A stretch of DNA of 64,000 nucleotides from Adenophora triphylla var. japonica (GCA_022495995.1 JAFEMH010002509.1:271709-335708), one strand, 5' to 3'; shown: positions 1-11,574, numbered from the stretch's first letter. The notes: generated by a model from the sequence alone, not told the origin. A program made the numbers and translations.

Positions 1-49
1 AAAAAAATTTAAAAAAAAAAATCAGCCTTGAACACGGACATGTACTAGT
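1..49 (+). mobile_element. 3' tail of a non-autonomous Helitron (truncated by window edge)
   Basis: The segment ends in CTAG followed by T, the usual Helitron 3' terminus. A GAACACGGACATG stretch lies just upstream and resembles the tails of the two other Helitron-like pieces nearby. The body lies outside the window. The next Helitron-like piece begins 2 bp later, so two copies may be in tandem. Confidence 0.45.
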
Positions 50-50
50 A

Positions 51-314
51 TCTATATTATAAATCACACCATTGTTTTGAACAGTGGTGTGAATAGTTTC
101 ATCCGCGGAAATAACCATTTTGCCCTCACTATTCACTCCCTTTCCCATTTCGCCCTTAAAAAAAAAATTATTTTAAATTAAAAAAAAAAAAATTTAAATT
201 AAAAAAAAAAAATTAAAAAAAAATAGTTTTAAAAAAATGTGGTCTTGGACACGGGCATATTTAAAAAAAAAATAAAAAAATAAAATAAAAACGCAGTGAC
301 ACTGAGCAGCTAGT
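51..314 (+). mobile_element. Non-autonomous Helitron-like element
   Basis: It starts with TCTATATTATAAATCAC after an A, as Helitron 5' ends do, and a CTAG/T terminus lies near 314. The interior is A/T homopolymer with a 'TTTTGCCCTCACT' block and a 'TTGGACACGGGCAT' block. Both blocks have counterparts in the Helitron at 2384-2539, which supports one family. No protein is encoded. The exact 3' end is uncertain because the terminal hairpin is weak. Confidence 0.45.
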
Positions 315-1261
315 ATGCTTATAAAGAATGGTTACAGTGTCAACTGGAAAAAAATAAGGCAAAATTAAATGAGAGATTTTTGGTCCCTTCACCCTTGTTT
401 TTTCAGTCACTGTTGGGGGAAGCAGTACACTTGGGAAAGCAAAAATGAAGGCACAAGAGGCACAAGAGGAGGGGAGGAGAGGGGAGGACCACTCTACAAA
501 GTGTAGCCTATGTAAACCTACCTACATGGACCAGTGTCCTTGCCTTTTCCCACTGTTACCCTCATTTATACTTGCATTTACTCATGCTTCCTAAATACAA
601 ACAAAACCAAAAAAAAAAAAAAAAAAAAATTTAAAAAAATTACCCAAAGGAAAATACAAAAATTGTTTTGAATGTGCACCACTAATGAAAAACACAAAAA
701 TTTAAGAAATAATGTCAGTAGTAAAGCATGTGTTGTGAATATGAAAAGTGAGATAGAGAATATACATTTTCCTTTTTGAGTTTATGTAACTTCTAAAGGT
801 ATCCTTACTCATAAACTCCTTTACGGGTTTACGAGTCCACCACATCACCATTTTAATATTTTATGTATTCTTATTTCTATAAACCTTTAACAATTTTTTT
901 CCTTACACTCATAAATCTCTTCAAAAGCTTTTTAGAGACACCTTTTAAAAAAAACATTTATTTTGTTAAAAAATAAAAATAAACATTTATTTTGGGTCAG
1001 TAAATTACTGTTTTTTTTTTTTTAAGTAAAATATTCAATTTGCAAAAAAAAAAAAAAAAAAAAACACTTGAAAGCTGTCTGGAAAAAGCCGCTCCATCAC
1101 AATGGAGCGGTTCATGAGTTTCTCACCCTATCCATTCTACATGGCACAATGACATGGCAAAAATCCATCTCAAAAACCGCTCTCTTTATATTGTTGTGGT
1201 TGCCCTAATGAGCCGCACGAAAAAATAAATAAGTGCAAGTTCAAAAAAGACGGAGGAAGTA
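315..1261. other. AT-rich spacer, no gene seen
   Basis: Poly-A and poly-T tracts (for example near 600-630, 1010-1022 and 1043-1064) dominate and no convincing ORF is present. A perfect 9-bp inverted repeat with a 4-nt loop (CCGCTCCAT/ATGGAGCGG) lies at 1089-1110. I see no RNA gene or promoter. Confidence 0.6.
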
Positions 1262-1550
1262 CTCCCTCCGTCCCACTCCAACGTCACTTTTTATCTAAAA
1301 GGGTGTCCTGTTTGAAGCGTCACCCTTTTCTAAAAACGAAATGTTTTATTAATATTCTATTATCCCATCCACTATTCCCTCCACTAATTCTCTCTCCTTT
1401 ACACTCACAACACTTTTTAAATTCACTATTTCCTCCACTAATTATCTCTCCTATTTTCAAATTACACTCACAACATTTTTTCTTTCCACCTATTTTCTTA
1501 ATTTGTGTGCCGGACTAAAATTGGCGACGCTCTTGGTGGGACGGAGGGAG
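1262..1550. mobile_element. Stowaway MITE
   Basis: The ends are CTCCCTCCGTCCC and its reverse complement, flanked by TA on both sides (1260-1261 and 1551-1552). That is the signature of Stowaway MITEs, which are mobilised by Tc1/mariner transposases. The 289-bp interior is CT-rich and non-coding. Confidence 0.9.
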
Positions 1551-1595
1551 TATATGTTAGTCTTTTCTTGATCTTGCAATGACATGAATTTCATC

Positions 1596-1995
1596 TAGGG
1601 ATGGCAACGGGGCAGGTTCGGGACGGTTTTTCATTTCCCAAATTCGTCCCCATAGTGATCTACCATTACCTGAACCCGCCCGCCCTGTGTTCGGCGTTAC
1701 CCGAGCCCGCCCCATTTAACTCTCCTCGATAGTTATTTAAGTAATTTCCTATAAAAACACCTATAATTCAAGAACCCCTCTAATAATTTTCTATATATTC
1801 AGGGCATTTAAGTAATTTTTTATAAGGCCTATAAGGACATTTAAATAATTTTCTATATTTTGGGGTGGGTTCGGGGCGGGGTAAACCCGAACGCTCCAAA
1901 AATTCGAAGGATTTTCAAATTTGCATCCCAAACTCGGCCTATTAGAAACGGTCTTTTCGAATTTGAGACAAGTTCGAATTTTTTTGCCATCCCTA
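1596..1995. mobile_element. hAT-type MITE (TAGGGATGGCAA ends)
   Basis: The inverted ends TAGGGATGGCAA and TTGCCATCCCTA bound 400 bp. The flanking 8-mers ATTTCATC (1588-1595) and GTTTCATC (1996-2003) match at 7 of 8 positions, as expected of an aged hAT target duplication. The interior is GGGGC/CCCGC-rich near the ends and encodes nothing recognisable. A relative with a perfect duplication lies at 59184-59682. Confidence 0.85.
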
Positions 1996-2383
1996 GTTTC
2001 ATCTATTGGTCAAAGAGTTTATTTATACATGTCAAAAATTGTTGAATTAATAGGGCACCCATAATTTGAGAAACCTGTAGACTTATTCTTGAAGGAATGG
2101 TTGGGTTAGACATGTCCAAATAGAATCGAACAAATAGAATCGAGAACCGATGGAATTCGTGGGTAGAATCGAAATTGGGAATCGGCGAGAACCGTGAACC
2201 GCTGAAACCGAACGTAACCGAAAACCGGATTGAAACGGTTCGAATACGAATCCACCATATTGGGAACCGAGGAACCGGCGAAACTGGGAACCGGCGGTTT
2301 CGAAATCGAGAACCGGAACCGGAAATCGAGAACCGGCAATTGATAAAAGTAAGTTAAATGTAATATTTAGCATTTATTTAGCA

Positions 2384-2539
2384 CTAGTAAAAGCTCGTGT
2401 TCGAGGACACATGATATTTTTTTAATTAAAAGTGAGGGCAAAATGGAAAAGGGACAACTTAGTGAGGGTAAAATGGAAAATTTTTTTTTGGCACTATTCA
2501 TACAATTATTCATTCCACTTTCCTCATTTATACTATAGA
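2384..2539 (-). mobile_element. Short non-autonomous Helitron
   Basis: Read on the minus strand it begins TCTATAGTATAAATGAGG after an A and ends CTTTTACTAG before a T. The 156-bp interior has the same TTTTGCCCTCACT block as the copy at 51-314 and a small CG-rich hairpin near the 3' end. There is no coding sequence. It lies inside the hAT-like element at 2107-3761. Confidence 0.6.
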
Positions 2540-2778
2540 TTTGTACTTGTAGTGTAGTGTTGTTTTATTTAAATTAGACTAGAATTTAGATAAATGTTGT
2601 AATATAGACTATAGAGGTATATGCTCCTATTGTCTACCCTTGAATTATAAAAGGGAAAGACTTGGTTGTCCCCCTCATTGTAATATTTTCAATTATATTA
2701 ATAAAATTATAAGGGTGCCCCCCTCCCCCTTTTTTTTCTAAAAATATTGTTAGAATTTTTATTCTATCTTTAATAATA

Positions 2779-3459
2779 CTCCCTCCGTCCCGGTAGATGG
2801 TTCACAGTTACTGTTTGCACGGGGATTAAGGAAAAAAATAATGATATAAATGTTGTGAGTGTAAAAGTAAAATAGAAGAGAGAATGAGTGGAAGGAATAG
2901 TAAATTATACTCCCTCCGTCCCAGACCAAGGGTTCATCTTTCCCTTTTGGTCCGTCTCAGACCAAGAGTTCATTTCCATAAATGGCAAGTTTTTGAATAT
3001 ATTTATACCCTTATCAACTCCATATATTTACAAAAAAATCATTCATTATACCCTTATACATTCTCTCTCCTATTTCCTACCACACATTTAACTACTATTC
3101 CTCCCACTCATTCTCTCTCCTATTAAATATTTTTAACTTTTACATTCTCTCCTATTCCCTACCACATATTTAACTTTTACATTCTCTCTCATATTTTCTA
3201 CCACACATTTAACTACTATTCCCTATTCCACATTTAACTTTTATTCATTTTTTAAAAAATTTCTTAAGAAGCGTGAAATCCACCTCATATACCCATGGTC
3301 TGGGACGGAGGGAGTAATAGTATTGTGAGTATTAAAATAATGTAGGAGAGAGAATGATTGGATGGAATAGTAAATATTCTTTGCCATTTTAGAAAGTGTG
3401 CAGTTTGTAATGGGACGTCCAAAATAGAAAGTGTGCAGTTTGTAGCGGGACAGAGGGAG
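2779..3459. mobile_element. Stowaway MITE, outer copy
   Basis: It starts CTCCCTCCGTCCC after TA and ends GGGACAGAGGGAG before TA. The interior is interrupted by another complete Stowaway at 2910-3314. The two flanks of the inner copy share the phrase 'GAGAGAATGA..GGA..GAATAGTAAAT'. Confidence 0.8.
2910..3314. mobile_element. Stowaway MITE nested in another Stowaway
   Basis: The inverted ends CTCCCTCCGTCCCAGACC and GGTCTGGGACGGAGGGAG are flanked by TA (2908-2909 and 3315-3316). It is 405 bp and CT-rich inside. It sits inside the outer Stowaway at 2779-3459. Confidence 0.9.
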
Positions 3460-3761
3460 TATATACTAATCAAATTTTGTCCACTTCTCATTCTTTTCAA
3501 AAACATACTCCTCAAGTGAAAAAAAAAAACAGACATTAGTTAGCGTTTTTCTTGTCTTAAGAGGTTTGAATTTAAAAAAAAAAAAGAAAAAAAGTTAGAT
3601 GGTGATGGAACCGATAGAACCGTTAGAACCGTAATCGGCGGATAGAACCGAAAACCGGGAATCAGATTAATATGCTTCGAATACGATTTCGACTATTTGA
3701 AAATCGAAAATCGTCGATTTCGAAATTGAGAACCGAAATCGAAACCGTTTGGACATGTCTA

Positions 3762-4622
3762 GATTGGGGTAATAGTCATGAATTTGGCCACGTCAAAAAA
3801 TGACTTGTAGACTTGTACTTTGGTGAAATGAGGTGATATGTCATTTTGACCTACTTTTGACCTACTCCCGCCATCCCGTTTAACTTTTTTATTTTCCTTT
3901 TTAATTTGTCTTATTATAAGGTTTATTATAAGGTTGTTAGTTAATTTATTATTTAAAATGAATAATATTATCCACTTGTTATTATTACAACAAAATTTTT
4001 TTGTTCACTTTCTTTCTTCAACTTTATTTTTGTACTCACAACAGTTATTTTTTCTTAATTTCCGTGTAAAAACTTAGAACATTAAACCGAGACACGGTAG
4101 TAGTATAATTGTTATTCCAATAGGAGCTTAACATAGTTAGAAACTATTAATTATTGGAACTGATGCAACAGTAAATTTTTCTATTGTTGTTTGTAGTTAA
4201 TGATACATATCAAAACATTTTTCCAACGCTTTAGCATCAACTATTCAAATTAATTTGAATGGAAGTTGGTATGTTCTGCATGTATCAAATTAATTTCAAT
4301 CGTTGATTTAAAAAAAAAAATGTGTTCTGATCTGATCCATTGGTTATATTAGAGCATCAACATCTTTGCTACATCAGTTCCGCTTCTTAGAAATCACAAC
4401 TCATCTCTCTCTCTCTTTCTCTCTCTCACATTCACAGTTGCTTGCTAACCCTAAGCACAGAAAAGAGCCTCCCTCTAAACCCTTTTCTGTAGACCCTGGC
4501 TATGTTGGACACTATGCTAGCTAGTAGAGACTTGTAGTAGTCCCCCCCATGCACCTCCCCCCACCCCCACCCCCACCCTCCATACACACACACAAACACA
4601 CTATCTACAAACCGTCCTATGC
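3762..4622. other. Upstream sequence of MIR167, now separated by the MULE
   Basis: There is no ORF of note. CT-rich tracts lie at 4401-4435, and C- and CA-rich runs at 4540-4605. Because the MULE target duplication joins position 4631 to 22056, this stretch was originally contiguous with the MIR167 promoter at 22065-22550. It therefore probably holds distal MIR167 regulatory DNA. I cannot name individual sites. Confidence 0.5.
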
Positions 4623-4631
4623 TTCTACAAT
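4623..4631. repeat. 9-bp target site duplication, left copy
   Basis: TTCTACAAT lies immediately before the MULE left terminus and is repeated exactly at 22056-22064 after its right terminus. Nine base pairs is the hallmark of Mutator-superfamily insertion. Confidence 0.95.
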
Positions 4632-4675
4632 GAGAATTGTTATATAAACCCGTAAAATTGTTGAGTAAACCCGTA
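4632..4675 (+). repeat. MULE left terminal inverted repeat
   Basis: It begins GAGAATTGTTATATAAACCC and contains two copies of a 'TAAACCCGTAA' phrase. It matches the reverse complement of 22012-22055 except at the fifth base. A diverged internal copy lies at 4749-4786. Confidence 0.95.
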
Positions 4676-4748
4676 AGTTGTATTTTTTAAAAATGCCATC
4701 GAATGAAATGACAAAAATATTCCTAAATATATCCCCTCATTCACTAAT

Positions 4749-4786
4749 GTTAAATAAATCCGTAAAATTGTTGAGTAAACCCGTAA
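4749..4786 (+). repeat. Subterminal copy of the MULE end sequence
   Basis: This repeats the 'TAAA.CCGTAAAATTGTTGAG' core of the terminal repeat about 75 bp inside the left end, with a few substitutions. It could be an extra transposase-binding site or a relic of a terminal duplication. No equivalent is obvious inside the right end. Confidence 0.8.
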
Positions 4787-4999
4787 CCCATTTTCACCAC
4801 CTTCTCCTCCCTCCCTCATCAATTTTCACCACCTTCCCCCTCCCTCCCTCATCAATTTTCAATCTCTTTTTTTACTTAATCTCTTCTTTTTTATTTTTTT
4901 ACTCCAAAAAAATTAACTCCTCCATTTCCTTCCTCTTCCTCTCCCAAAAACAAAATTCATACACATTTGTTCCAAGACAAGAGATTCAGCAGGCTCATC

Positions 5000-6046
5000 A
5001 TGGATGCCCTACCATCGAATGTTAATGTAAGTTTTCTAACCTTTAAATTTGTTAAAAATGTCATTTCTGTTTCGTAGCTAGAATTCGGCCAGTAGTGACC
5101 GAATATTTGTTAATTCGGCCACCCTACCGAAATTCGGCTATGGTTCGGCCACACCCGAAATTTTAAAATTTTCGGCTCCGATTTGCCGAATCCGGGCTAT
5201 TTTTCGCCGCAGTGACCGAATATTTGAATTATTTCGGCCGATAGTGACCGAATATTTGAAATATTTCGGCCGCGCACTCCAAACAACCGTCGAAAATTCG
5301 ACTACCACTGGCCGAACCTTTGTTTTTCTGCTTACACCTCCCTTATTGTTTTATTTAATTGTTGCAGTATTTCCTGGGTGACAACAACTATGTCTCGGTT
5401 GATTTTGAAAGCGTTTTGCGAGACTGCACCCTTAATTCACAATGCCCTTGTTTTTTCGAGGCAGGAAAATAATGCTTGAATGGGTGCGTAAAAGGGGGAA
5501 GAGCGTGGGTTTGTCATCGTAGTCGGTCGGTCGGTCGGATAACGGGAGCCGTAATTCCGCTCCTCGAATGACGCTTGTTTGTGATCGGGGGAGAAATACA
5601 AGGAAAACCAATCTCTGTCTCTCGGAACTGCCGCCAACCTTGAAATATTGGAATTGGGAAAAAAAAAGAAAAATAGAGAGAGCGGAACAAAGAAATGCGG
5701 TTGTAAGTTTCAGTTGAACGCCAGACAAGTCACGGTTGATGGTCAATGGCAATTAAAAGTGGTTTGTGGCTTTCACAATCATCCTATTTGCGAATCCATG
5801 TTGGGTCACTCTTATGTCGGTCGATTACTTAAATCAGAGGAGGAGTACGTGATAGAATTGTCACATGCAAATAGCCGGCCGAAGGATATTTTACATGGAT
5901 TAAAAGAGAAATTTTCGGAAAACAAGTCCATAATACGGACTATTTATAATGCGCGAGTGAAGAACAGGGCAACTGAGCGTGCGGGTCGTTCTCAAATCCA
6001 ACAGCTCATGTTTAAATTGACCGAGCATGCTTATCACTTCGAATAT
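5000..6046 (+). pseudogene. MULE transposase, 5' part: FAR1-like DNA-binding region (broken)
   Basis: A short first exon (5000-5026, MDALPSNVN) ends at a GTAAGT donor. The second exon starts after TTGCAG at 5368 in the same phase with YFLGDNNYVSVDFESVL. The body carries MLEWVRKRGKSVG, LVCDRGRN and, from about 5690, GTKKCGCKF..W.L.VVCGFHNHP, the Cys/His pattern of FAR1-type DNA-binding regions in MURA-like transposases. Single-base and four-base length changes around 5470 and 5500-5540 (including a GGTC-repeat expansion) shift the frame. The exon is cut at 6046 by a Copia insertion and resumes at about 14042. The intron (5027-5367) contains the TTCGGCCA palindrome cluster. Confidence 0.85.
5083..5316. 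repeat. Cluster of TTCGGCCA..TGACCGAA palindromes (intron 1 of transposase)
   Basis: Several imperfect inverted pairs of the form TTCGGCCAGTAGTGACCGAA occur here, with degenerate forms between them. The cluster lies inside the predicted first intron of the transposase. Related clusters occur at 16455-16800 and 19503-19704 in the same MULE and I saw none elsewhere in the window. They could be binding sites for an element-encoded protein, which is inference. Confidence 0.8.
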
Positions 6047-7608
6047 TGTTGGGTTTCGTGGGTCCATGCGCAGCGGAATAATGCAAAATTAACTCGAAAA
6101 CCCCAAGCCCTAGAATTCGTTCTAGATGATTAATTAAGAAAGATGAAATAGAAATACCAACCTTGAATGCTTTTGCCTTTGATAAACTTGACCCGACTCC
6201 AGATTGAACGACCTTGTTAATCCTTGATGAACGAACGGCGAATCGTGAACTATAGATCTTGACGAGCGAAGATCCTCTATGTGTATCCACGCGAAGAACG
6301 AACCCTAGAACTCTTCTAGGAGGATTGCTAGATCCTATTGATTGAAACACCTTTCTATCAATGAAGAACAATGGATTTGGTGGTGTTTGATTCTCAATTC
6401 TCAATTGAAATCTCTCACTTTTGGTGTTTCTCTAAAGCCAAAACGTTCTAATGACGGCTAGGGCAACCAGGGGCAAGTATTTATACGTTACAAATAAAAG
6501 CCCTTTGCGAAAACCCTAAAATTAGGTCATTTACGTATCGATCCGGGCCCGACGGGACGACTCGTCCCCAGGGCACGAGTCGTCCCCTTTGCGCACAACC
6601 CATCGACCCGGCGTCCCTTCATAAGGCACGACTTGGCTTTGCTCGTGGGACGAGTCATCCCCTTTGGCACGACTCGTGCCCCAGAGCACGAGTCGTCCTC
6701 AGACACCCTACGAATCATCCGTCCCCCCTTAAGGGCACGACTTGGTTCACTTTGGGGACGAGTCGTCCCCGAGCCACGTAAAACCCATATTCTTCATTTT
6801 TGACAATTCGTTCGATGCGTGTGACCCCATAGGACCATACTATGTTGGCAATGAGTCCGATCACATCGATCCTCATAAGACATGAGCGGACTCTAGCAAG
6901 CCATCATGCCTACCCAAATAGTATAATATCAAGTTCGATTTTCCTACATAGAACATATCATAATCCCACGTCACACGATGTTATATTGAACATGAGTCAT
7001 GGTCCACGTCAACTCATATTGTTCAATGCTTTCTCGTTACCAAGTAAATTGATTAATCGAAGGATATTAATCACATTAATTCATTCGGGCATGGCCATGC
7101 ACTACGTCAATCTTACTTACGAGTGGCCAAGCAAACATCTCTCTTTACGAGGGACAATTTCCATCTTGACTTATCATTCTTCCCAACAAGAATCATACCA
7201 TGCCAATGATAGCCCTTATTGTCATCCGGTTAAAGACAACGTTAAACTATATCAAACATGATATTCATCGAGCGGAAGACGATGATAATCTCGTGTCGAA
7301 AGGATATCAATGATATGACTATATGAGATTTAATTATGACATTTGACCATGACATAAATCTCATAATGGGTCAAGTCCAGTACCTTGTTCTCTAACAAGT
7401 ACCCATGAATCTAATGTGCATCTCCATGCATATAATCATCACATGATTATCCATTAGACTTCATACTAGTGCTTCATAAGTACTAGGGACACGATTATTA
7501 TAATTAAAAAACATGCAAACATATATAACAATCAAAGAAACAATCTCATATATAAATGAACAATGACATTACATAAAGGTCTATCTCTATAGGCCTAGGG
7601 CACTAACA
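6047..7608 (-). repeat. Copia 3' LTR (left copy)
   Basis: It pairs with 12481-14039 over its whole length with scattered substitutions and small indels. A cluster of ACGA[C/G]TCGT palindromes lies at about 6540-6780, including a perfect 15-bp palindrome at 6666-6680. The short ORFs within it are not expected to be genes. Confidence 0.95.
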
Positions 7609-7628
7609 CCTACAGTCTCCCACTTGCA

Positions 7629-9327
7629 CTAGGCCCAATCATTCATGTATCTTATACCCATGGACCTAACATGACCATCATGTTTAGCTTGTGGTAAAGG
7701 CTTGGTGAGAGGGTCCGAGATGTTGTCATCCGTTGGTACCTTGCATATCTTGACGTCCTCCCTTTCACAGATTTCTCGAATGAGGTGGAAACGTCTCAAA
7801 ATGTGTTTGGATCGCTGATGTGACCTTGGTTCTTTTGCTTGGGCAATAGCACCATTATTGTCACAGAACAGCTCTATCGGGTTAGTGATACTCGGAACGA
7901 CTTCTAAGTCACTAACGAACTTCTTGATCCAAACCGCCTCCTTAGCCGCATCCGATGCTGCTATGTATTCGGCTTCTGTTGTAGAATCAGCAACAGTGCT
8001 TTGCTTGGAACTCTTCCAACAAACAGCACCTCCATTTAGCATAAACACAAAACCAGACTGCGATCTATAGTCATCTTTGTCAGTTTGGAAGCTTGCATCT
8101 GTGTAACCCTTTACAACCAGATCATCTTCCATTCCTCCAAATACCGAGAATACATCCTTAGTCCTTCTTAAGTACTTAAGGATATTCTTGACAGCTATCC
8201 AATGGTTCTCACCAGATCGATCGGTATCTACTCGTTGCGCTTAGAGCGTACGAGACATCGGGTCTAGTACATAACATGGCATACATGATAGACCCAATTG
8301 CCGAAGCATATGGTATATCACTCATCCTCTTTCGCTCATCATTTGTCTTAGGACAATGAGTCTTGCTAAGAGGAATGCCATGTCCCATTGGCAAGTTCCC
8401 TCTCTTAGAATTTTCCATGCGGAATCTTCTAAGGACCTTGTCAATATATGTACTCTGACTCAAACCAATCATCCTTCTTGATCTATCTCTATAGATCTTG
8501 ACACCAAGGATATAAGCCGCTTCACCCATATCTTTCATTGAAAAACATTTTTCTAACCAGGACTTTACGGTCTCAAGTGCGGGAACATTGTTTCCAATGA
8601 GTAAGATGTCATCGACATACAATACCGAAATAGCACTATGCTCCCACTTATCTTCTTGTATACACAAGGTTCATCTTCGTTTTTGATGAAGCCAAACTCT
8701 TTGACCGATTCATCAAAACGTAGATTCCGGCTTCCGGGAAGCTTCGCTTCAATCCATAAATGGATCTCTGCAACTTACACACTTTGTTAGAATCCTTTGG
8801 ATCGACAAACCCTTCAGCCGTATCATGTATACATCCTCAAGTAGGTTTCCGTTAAGAAACGCTGTTTTGACGTCCATTTGCCATATCTCATAGTCGTAAT
8901 ATGCGGCTATGGCAATTAGGATTCTAATAGACTTAAGCATTGCTACGGGCGAAAAGGTTTCATCATAGTCAACGCCATGAATCTGCCTATACCCCTTAGC
9001 AACTAGCCTAGCCTTATAAGTATGTACCTTCCCATCCATGTCGGTTTTCTTTTTGAAAACCCACTTGCACCCTATGGTTTTTACACCTTCGGGTGGATCA
9101 ATCAAGTTCCAAACTTGATTATCGTACATGGATTTGATTTCGGATTCCATGGCTCCTAGCCATTTGTCCGAATCAGGAGTGGACATCGCCTCTTGATAGG
9201 AAGTAGGTTCATCATTCTCAATGATTTCTACTTCATTACTTTCCGTCATGAGAAATCCATATCTCTCAGGTTCGGATCGTATCCTATCCGATCTGCGAAG
9301 AACTTGTGTATCTTGAACCGGTTCCAC
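7629..9327 (-). pseudogene. Copia reverse transcriptase and RNase H (frameshifted)
   Basis: The segment at 9327-8749 has CKWVFKKKTDMDG, YKARLVAKGY and QMDVKTAFLNG, the start of the Copia RT. The next frame (8667-8209) holds the catalytic LYVDDILLIGN followed by MKDMGEAAYILGVKIYRD and CTRPDVSYA. The third frame (8132-7629) holds the RNase H part YTDASFQTDKDD, SSKQSTVADSTTEAEYIA and FCDNNGAIA, ending just before the LTR. The domains are complete in content but spread over three frames, so no full polyprotein is expected from this copy. Confidence 0.9.
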
Positions 9328-9384
9328 AACAGCTTGTGAATTTGGTTCCGTCTCTACTATTGGCTCTATGTCATTTTCAGGTTT

Positions 9385-10506
9385 TTAAATTTCTTCAAGA
9401 TCAATTTTACTCCCACTAGTTCCTTTAGAGAGAAACTCTTTCTCTAGAAAGACACCGTTTCGAGCAACAAACACTTTGTTCTCGGATTGGTTGTAAAATT
9501 GATATCCTTTCATTTTCTTAGAATAACCAACGAAAATACATTTATCAGATCTAGGTGCAAGTTTATGTTCAGAAACCAATTTCTTTACATAAGCCTCACA
9601 TCCCCAAATCTTCATGAAAGATAAGATAGGCTTTCTTCCATGCCACATCTCATGTGGGGTTTTAGGAGCCGATTTAGTAGGGACCTTATTAAGTGTGAAA
9701 GCAGCTGTTTCCAGTGCATGTCCCCAAAAGGAAATAGGAAGGTTCACTTGACTCATCATCGATCGAACCATATCTAATAGAGTTCGATTTCTCCTCTCGG
9801 ACACACCATTCCATTGTGGTGTTCCGGGTGGAGTAAGTTCTGAAACAATTCCACAACTTTTCAGATGATCGTCAAATTCTTGGCTCAAATATTCACCACC
9901 TCGATCGGATCGAAGTGTTTTAATAGTTTTGCCAAGTTGATTTTGTACTTCACTTTGAAATATTCTAAATATCTCAAATGCTTCACTTTTGTACTTCATC
10001 AGATAGACGTAGCCATATCTTGATAAGTCATCAGTGAACGTTATGAAGTACCGAAATTCTCCCCTAGCAATGCTATTCATTGGTCCACATACATCAGTAT
10101 GTACGAGGGCCAACAAATCACTAGCCCTTTCACTACTCTTAGTAAAAGGTGCCTTAGTCATCTTGCCCAATAAACAAGACTCGCAAACATCATATGATTC
10201 ATAATCATATGAGTCTAAATATCCATCTTTATGGAGTTTAGAGATGCGTTTCTCGTTTACGTGCCCAAGACGGCAATGCCATTTATATGTGACATTCACA
10301 TTATTTGGTTTGGATTTCTTACTAACATGATAGACATTATCAACATTATTCTCAACATCCAAGACATAAAGGCCATTAAAAGAATGAGCAACACAATAAA
10401 GCATGTCATTCAAATAAATTGAAAATTTCTTATTCGCAATACGAAAATTGTAACCCTCATTGTCTAAACATGAAATAGAAATAATGTTTCGCTCAAATCC
10501 TAACAT
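9385..10506 (-). CDS. Copia integrase region with GAG-pre-integrase zinc finger (open segment)
   Basis: A 373-codon open stretch. Near residue 80 is WHCRLGHVN with a following CESCLLGK, the HHCC-type GAG-pre-integrase motif. The integrase core shows the acidic triad as HTDVCGPM, RSDRGGEYLS and NGVSERRNR, followed by the conserved WGCEAYVK and CIFVGYSKKMKGY segment. It is one part of a polyprotein, with the protease upstream at 10741-10493 in another frame and the RT downstream in a third. This is the best-preserved block of the element. Confidence 0.9.
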   Translation of the reverse strand: MLGFERNIISISCLDNEGYNFRIANKKFSIYLNDMLYCVAHSFNGLYVLDVENNVDNVYHVSKKSKPNNVNVTYKWHCRLGHVNEKRISKLHKDGYLDSYDYESYDVCESCLLGKMTKAPFTKSSERASDLLALVHTDVCGPMNSIARGEFRYFITFTDDLSRYGYVYLMKYKSEAFEIFRIFQSEVQNQLGKTIKTLRSDRGGEYLSQEFDDHLKSCGIVSELTPPGTPQWNGVSERRNRTLLDMVRSMMSQVNLPISFWGHALETAAFTLNKVPTKSAPKTPHEMWHGRKPILSFMKIWGCEAYVKKLVSEHKLAPRSDKCIFVGYSKKMKGYQFYNQSENKVFVARNGVFLEKEFLSKGTSGSKIDLEEI

Positions 10507-10741
10507 AATAACAGTTATTTAAAACTAAAATTAATCCGCTTGGTAAAGTGACTTCGTAAGTCCCTACGGCCAATGCAGCAACTCTTGCTCCATTTCCAAC
10601 CCGTAGATCTACTTCACCCTCTTTGAGCAACCTCCTATTCCTTAGTCCCTGCACATTTAGGCAAATGTGAGATCCACATCCGGTATCTAATACCCAAGAA
10701 CTAGAGGTAGAAAGTAAAATATCTATCACATAGATACACAA
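10493..10741 (-). pseudogene. Copia aspartic protease fragment
   Basis: The translation contains SSWVLDTGCGSHIC, the D-T-G active site of retroelement aspartic proteases, followed by VGNGARVAALAVGTYEV. It overlaps the integrase frame by 14 bp but in a different frame, which marks a frameshift in this copy. The gag zinc-knuckle region upstream (10742-11250) is degraded. Confidence 0.85.
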
Positions 10742-11259
10742 GTCATGGCAATCTCATTGCCCTTCTTCTTCGCTCCTTCCCGATAAAGCTTGCGCTACGC
10801 CTCCAATGCCCAGCTTTCCTTGCAATGGTAGCACACCGCATCCTTTTGGGAATTGGGTTTAGGCTTCTCGAACGGCAACCTTTGCCTCCGGTTTAGCAAC
10901 TTTTGCTTTACCCTTGTTTTTGAACCCCTTTCCTTTATTCACCATCAACACTTGATTGGTTTTCTTGGTAATATTGTTCTCCGCATTCTTTAGCATCCCA
11001 TGCAATTCAGACAGAGATTTATTCATCCCATTCATGTTATAATTCGTAACAAACCGATTATAACTTTCAGGAGTGAATGCAATATCATATCCGTAGCGCC
11101 TCTAACTGGATAGGATATCCAAGCCTCTCAAGATGTTCGAGGTGACCCTTCATTTTCAACACATGAGGCCCAACCGGTTGTCCTTCAATCATCTTGCATG
11201 AATGAAGAGCCTTCATAGTGTCAAACCTTTCCGTACGTGCTTGCAATCGAACATTTCCT

Positions 11260-11574
11260 TCAAATGATTTTCCAAATCATAGGCTTCCATGTGTACAAGG
11301 TCCTTCGAAGAGCCTTACACATGGTAGCAAGCATCGTGCAACCAACATCAATAGAATCATCCACATGCTTCTTATGTTGGTCCCTTTCCGCTTTAGTTGC
11401 ATTAGCAGCAGGCTCGGGTGGAACGGGTCCATCGAGAATGTACAACTTCCTTTCCTGTTTGAGAATAATTCCCAAACTGCGGATCCAATCCACATAGTTG
11501 TTGCCATTCTCCTCTAACTTGTCCTTCTCAAGGACTGATCGTAGTGACATGTTTTGATTATTGTTTACAGCCAT
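11260..11574 (-). pseudogene. Copia gag, N-terminal part (broken)
   Basis: I place the start at the ATG at 11574 (MAVNNNQNMSLRSVLEKDKL), which fits Copia gag proteins that open with a short leader before an NYVDW block. The frame runs through ILDGPVPPEPAANATKAERD and LATMCKAL, typical of the plant gag/UBN2 family, and then stops. The remainder of gag continues in other frames to about 10750. Confidence 0.8.

Larger units (their letters stand above)
2107..3761. mobile_element. hAT-like MITE (TAGACATGTCCAAA ends) enlarged by nested insertions
   Basis: Terminal inverted repeats TAGACATGTCCAAA and its complement enclose AACCG-rich sequence. The flanking 8-mers GGTTGGGT and GATTGGGG match at 6 of 8. 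The element is split by a Helitron (2384-2539) and by a Stowaway that itself contains a second Stowaway. Removing these leaves a few hundred bp of GAACCG-type sequence with no coding potential. Confidence 0.7.

Noticed and set aside
6842..7261. 139-codon ORF, repeated at 13400-13693
   Set aside because: Lies wholly inside both Copia LTRs; it is a by-product of LTR sequence.
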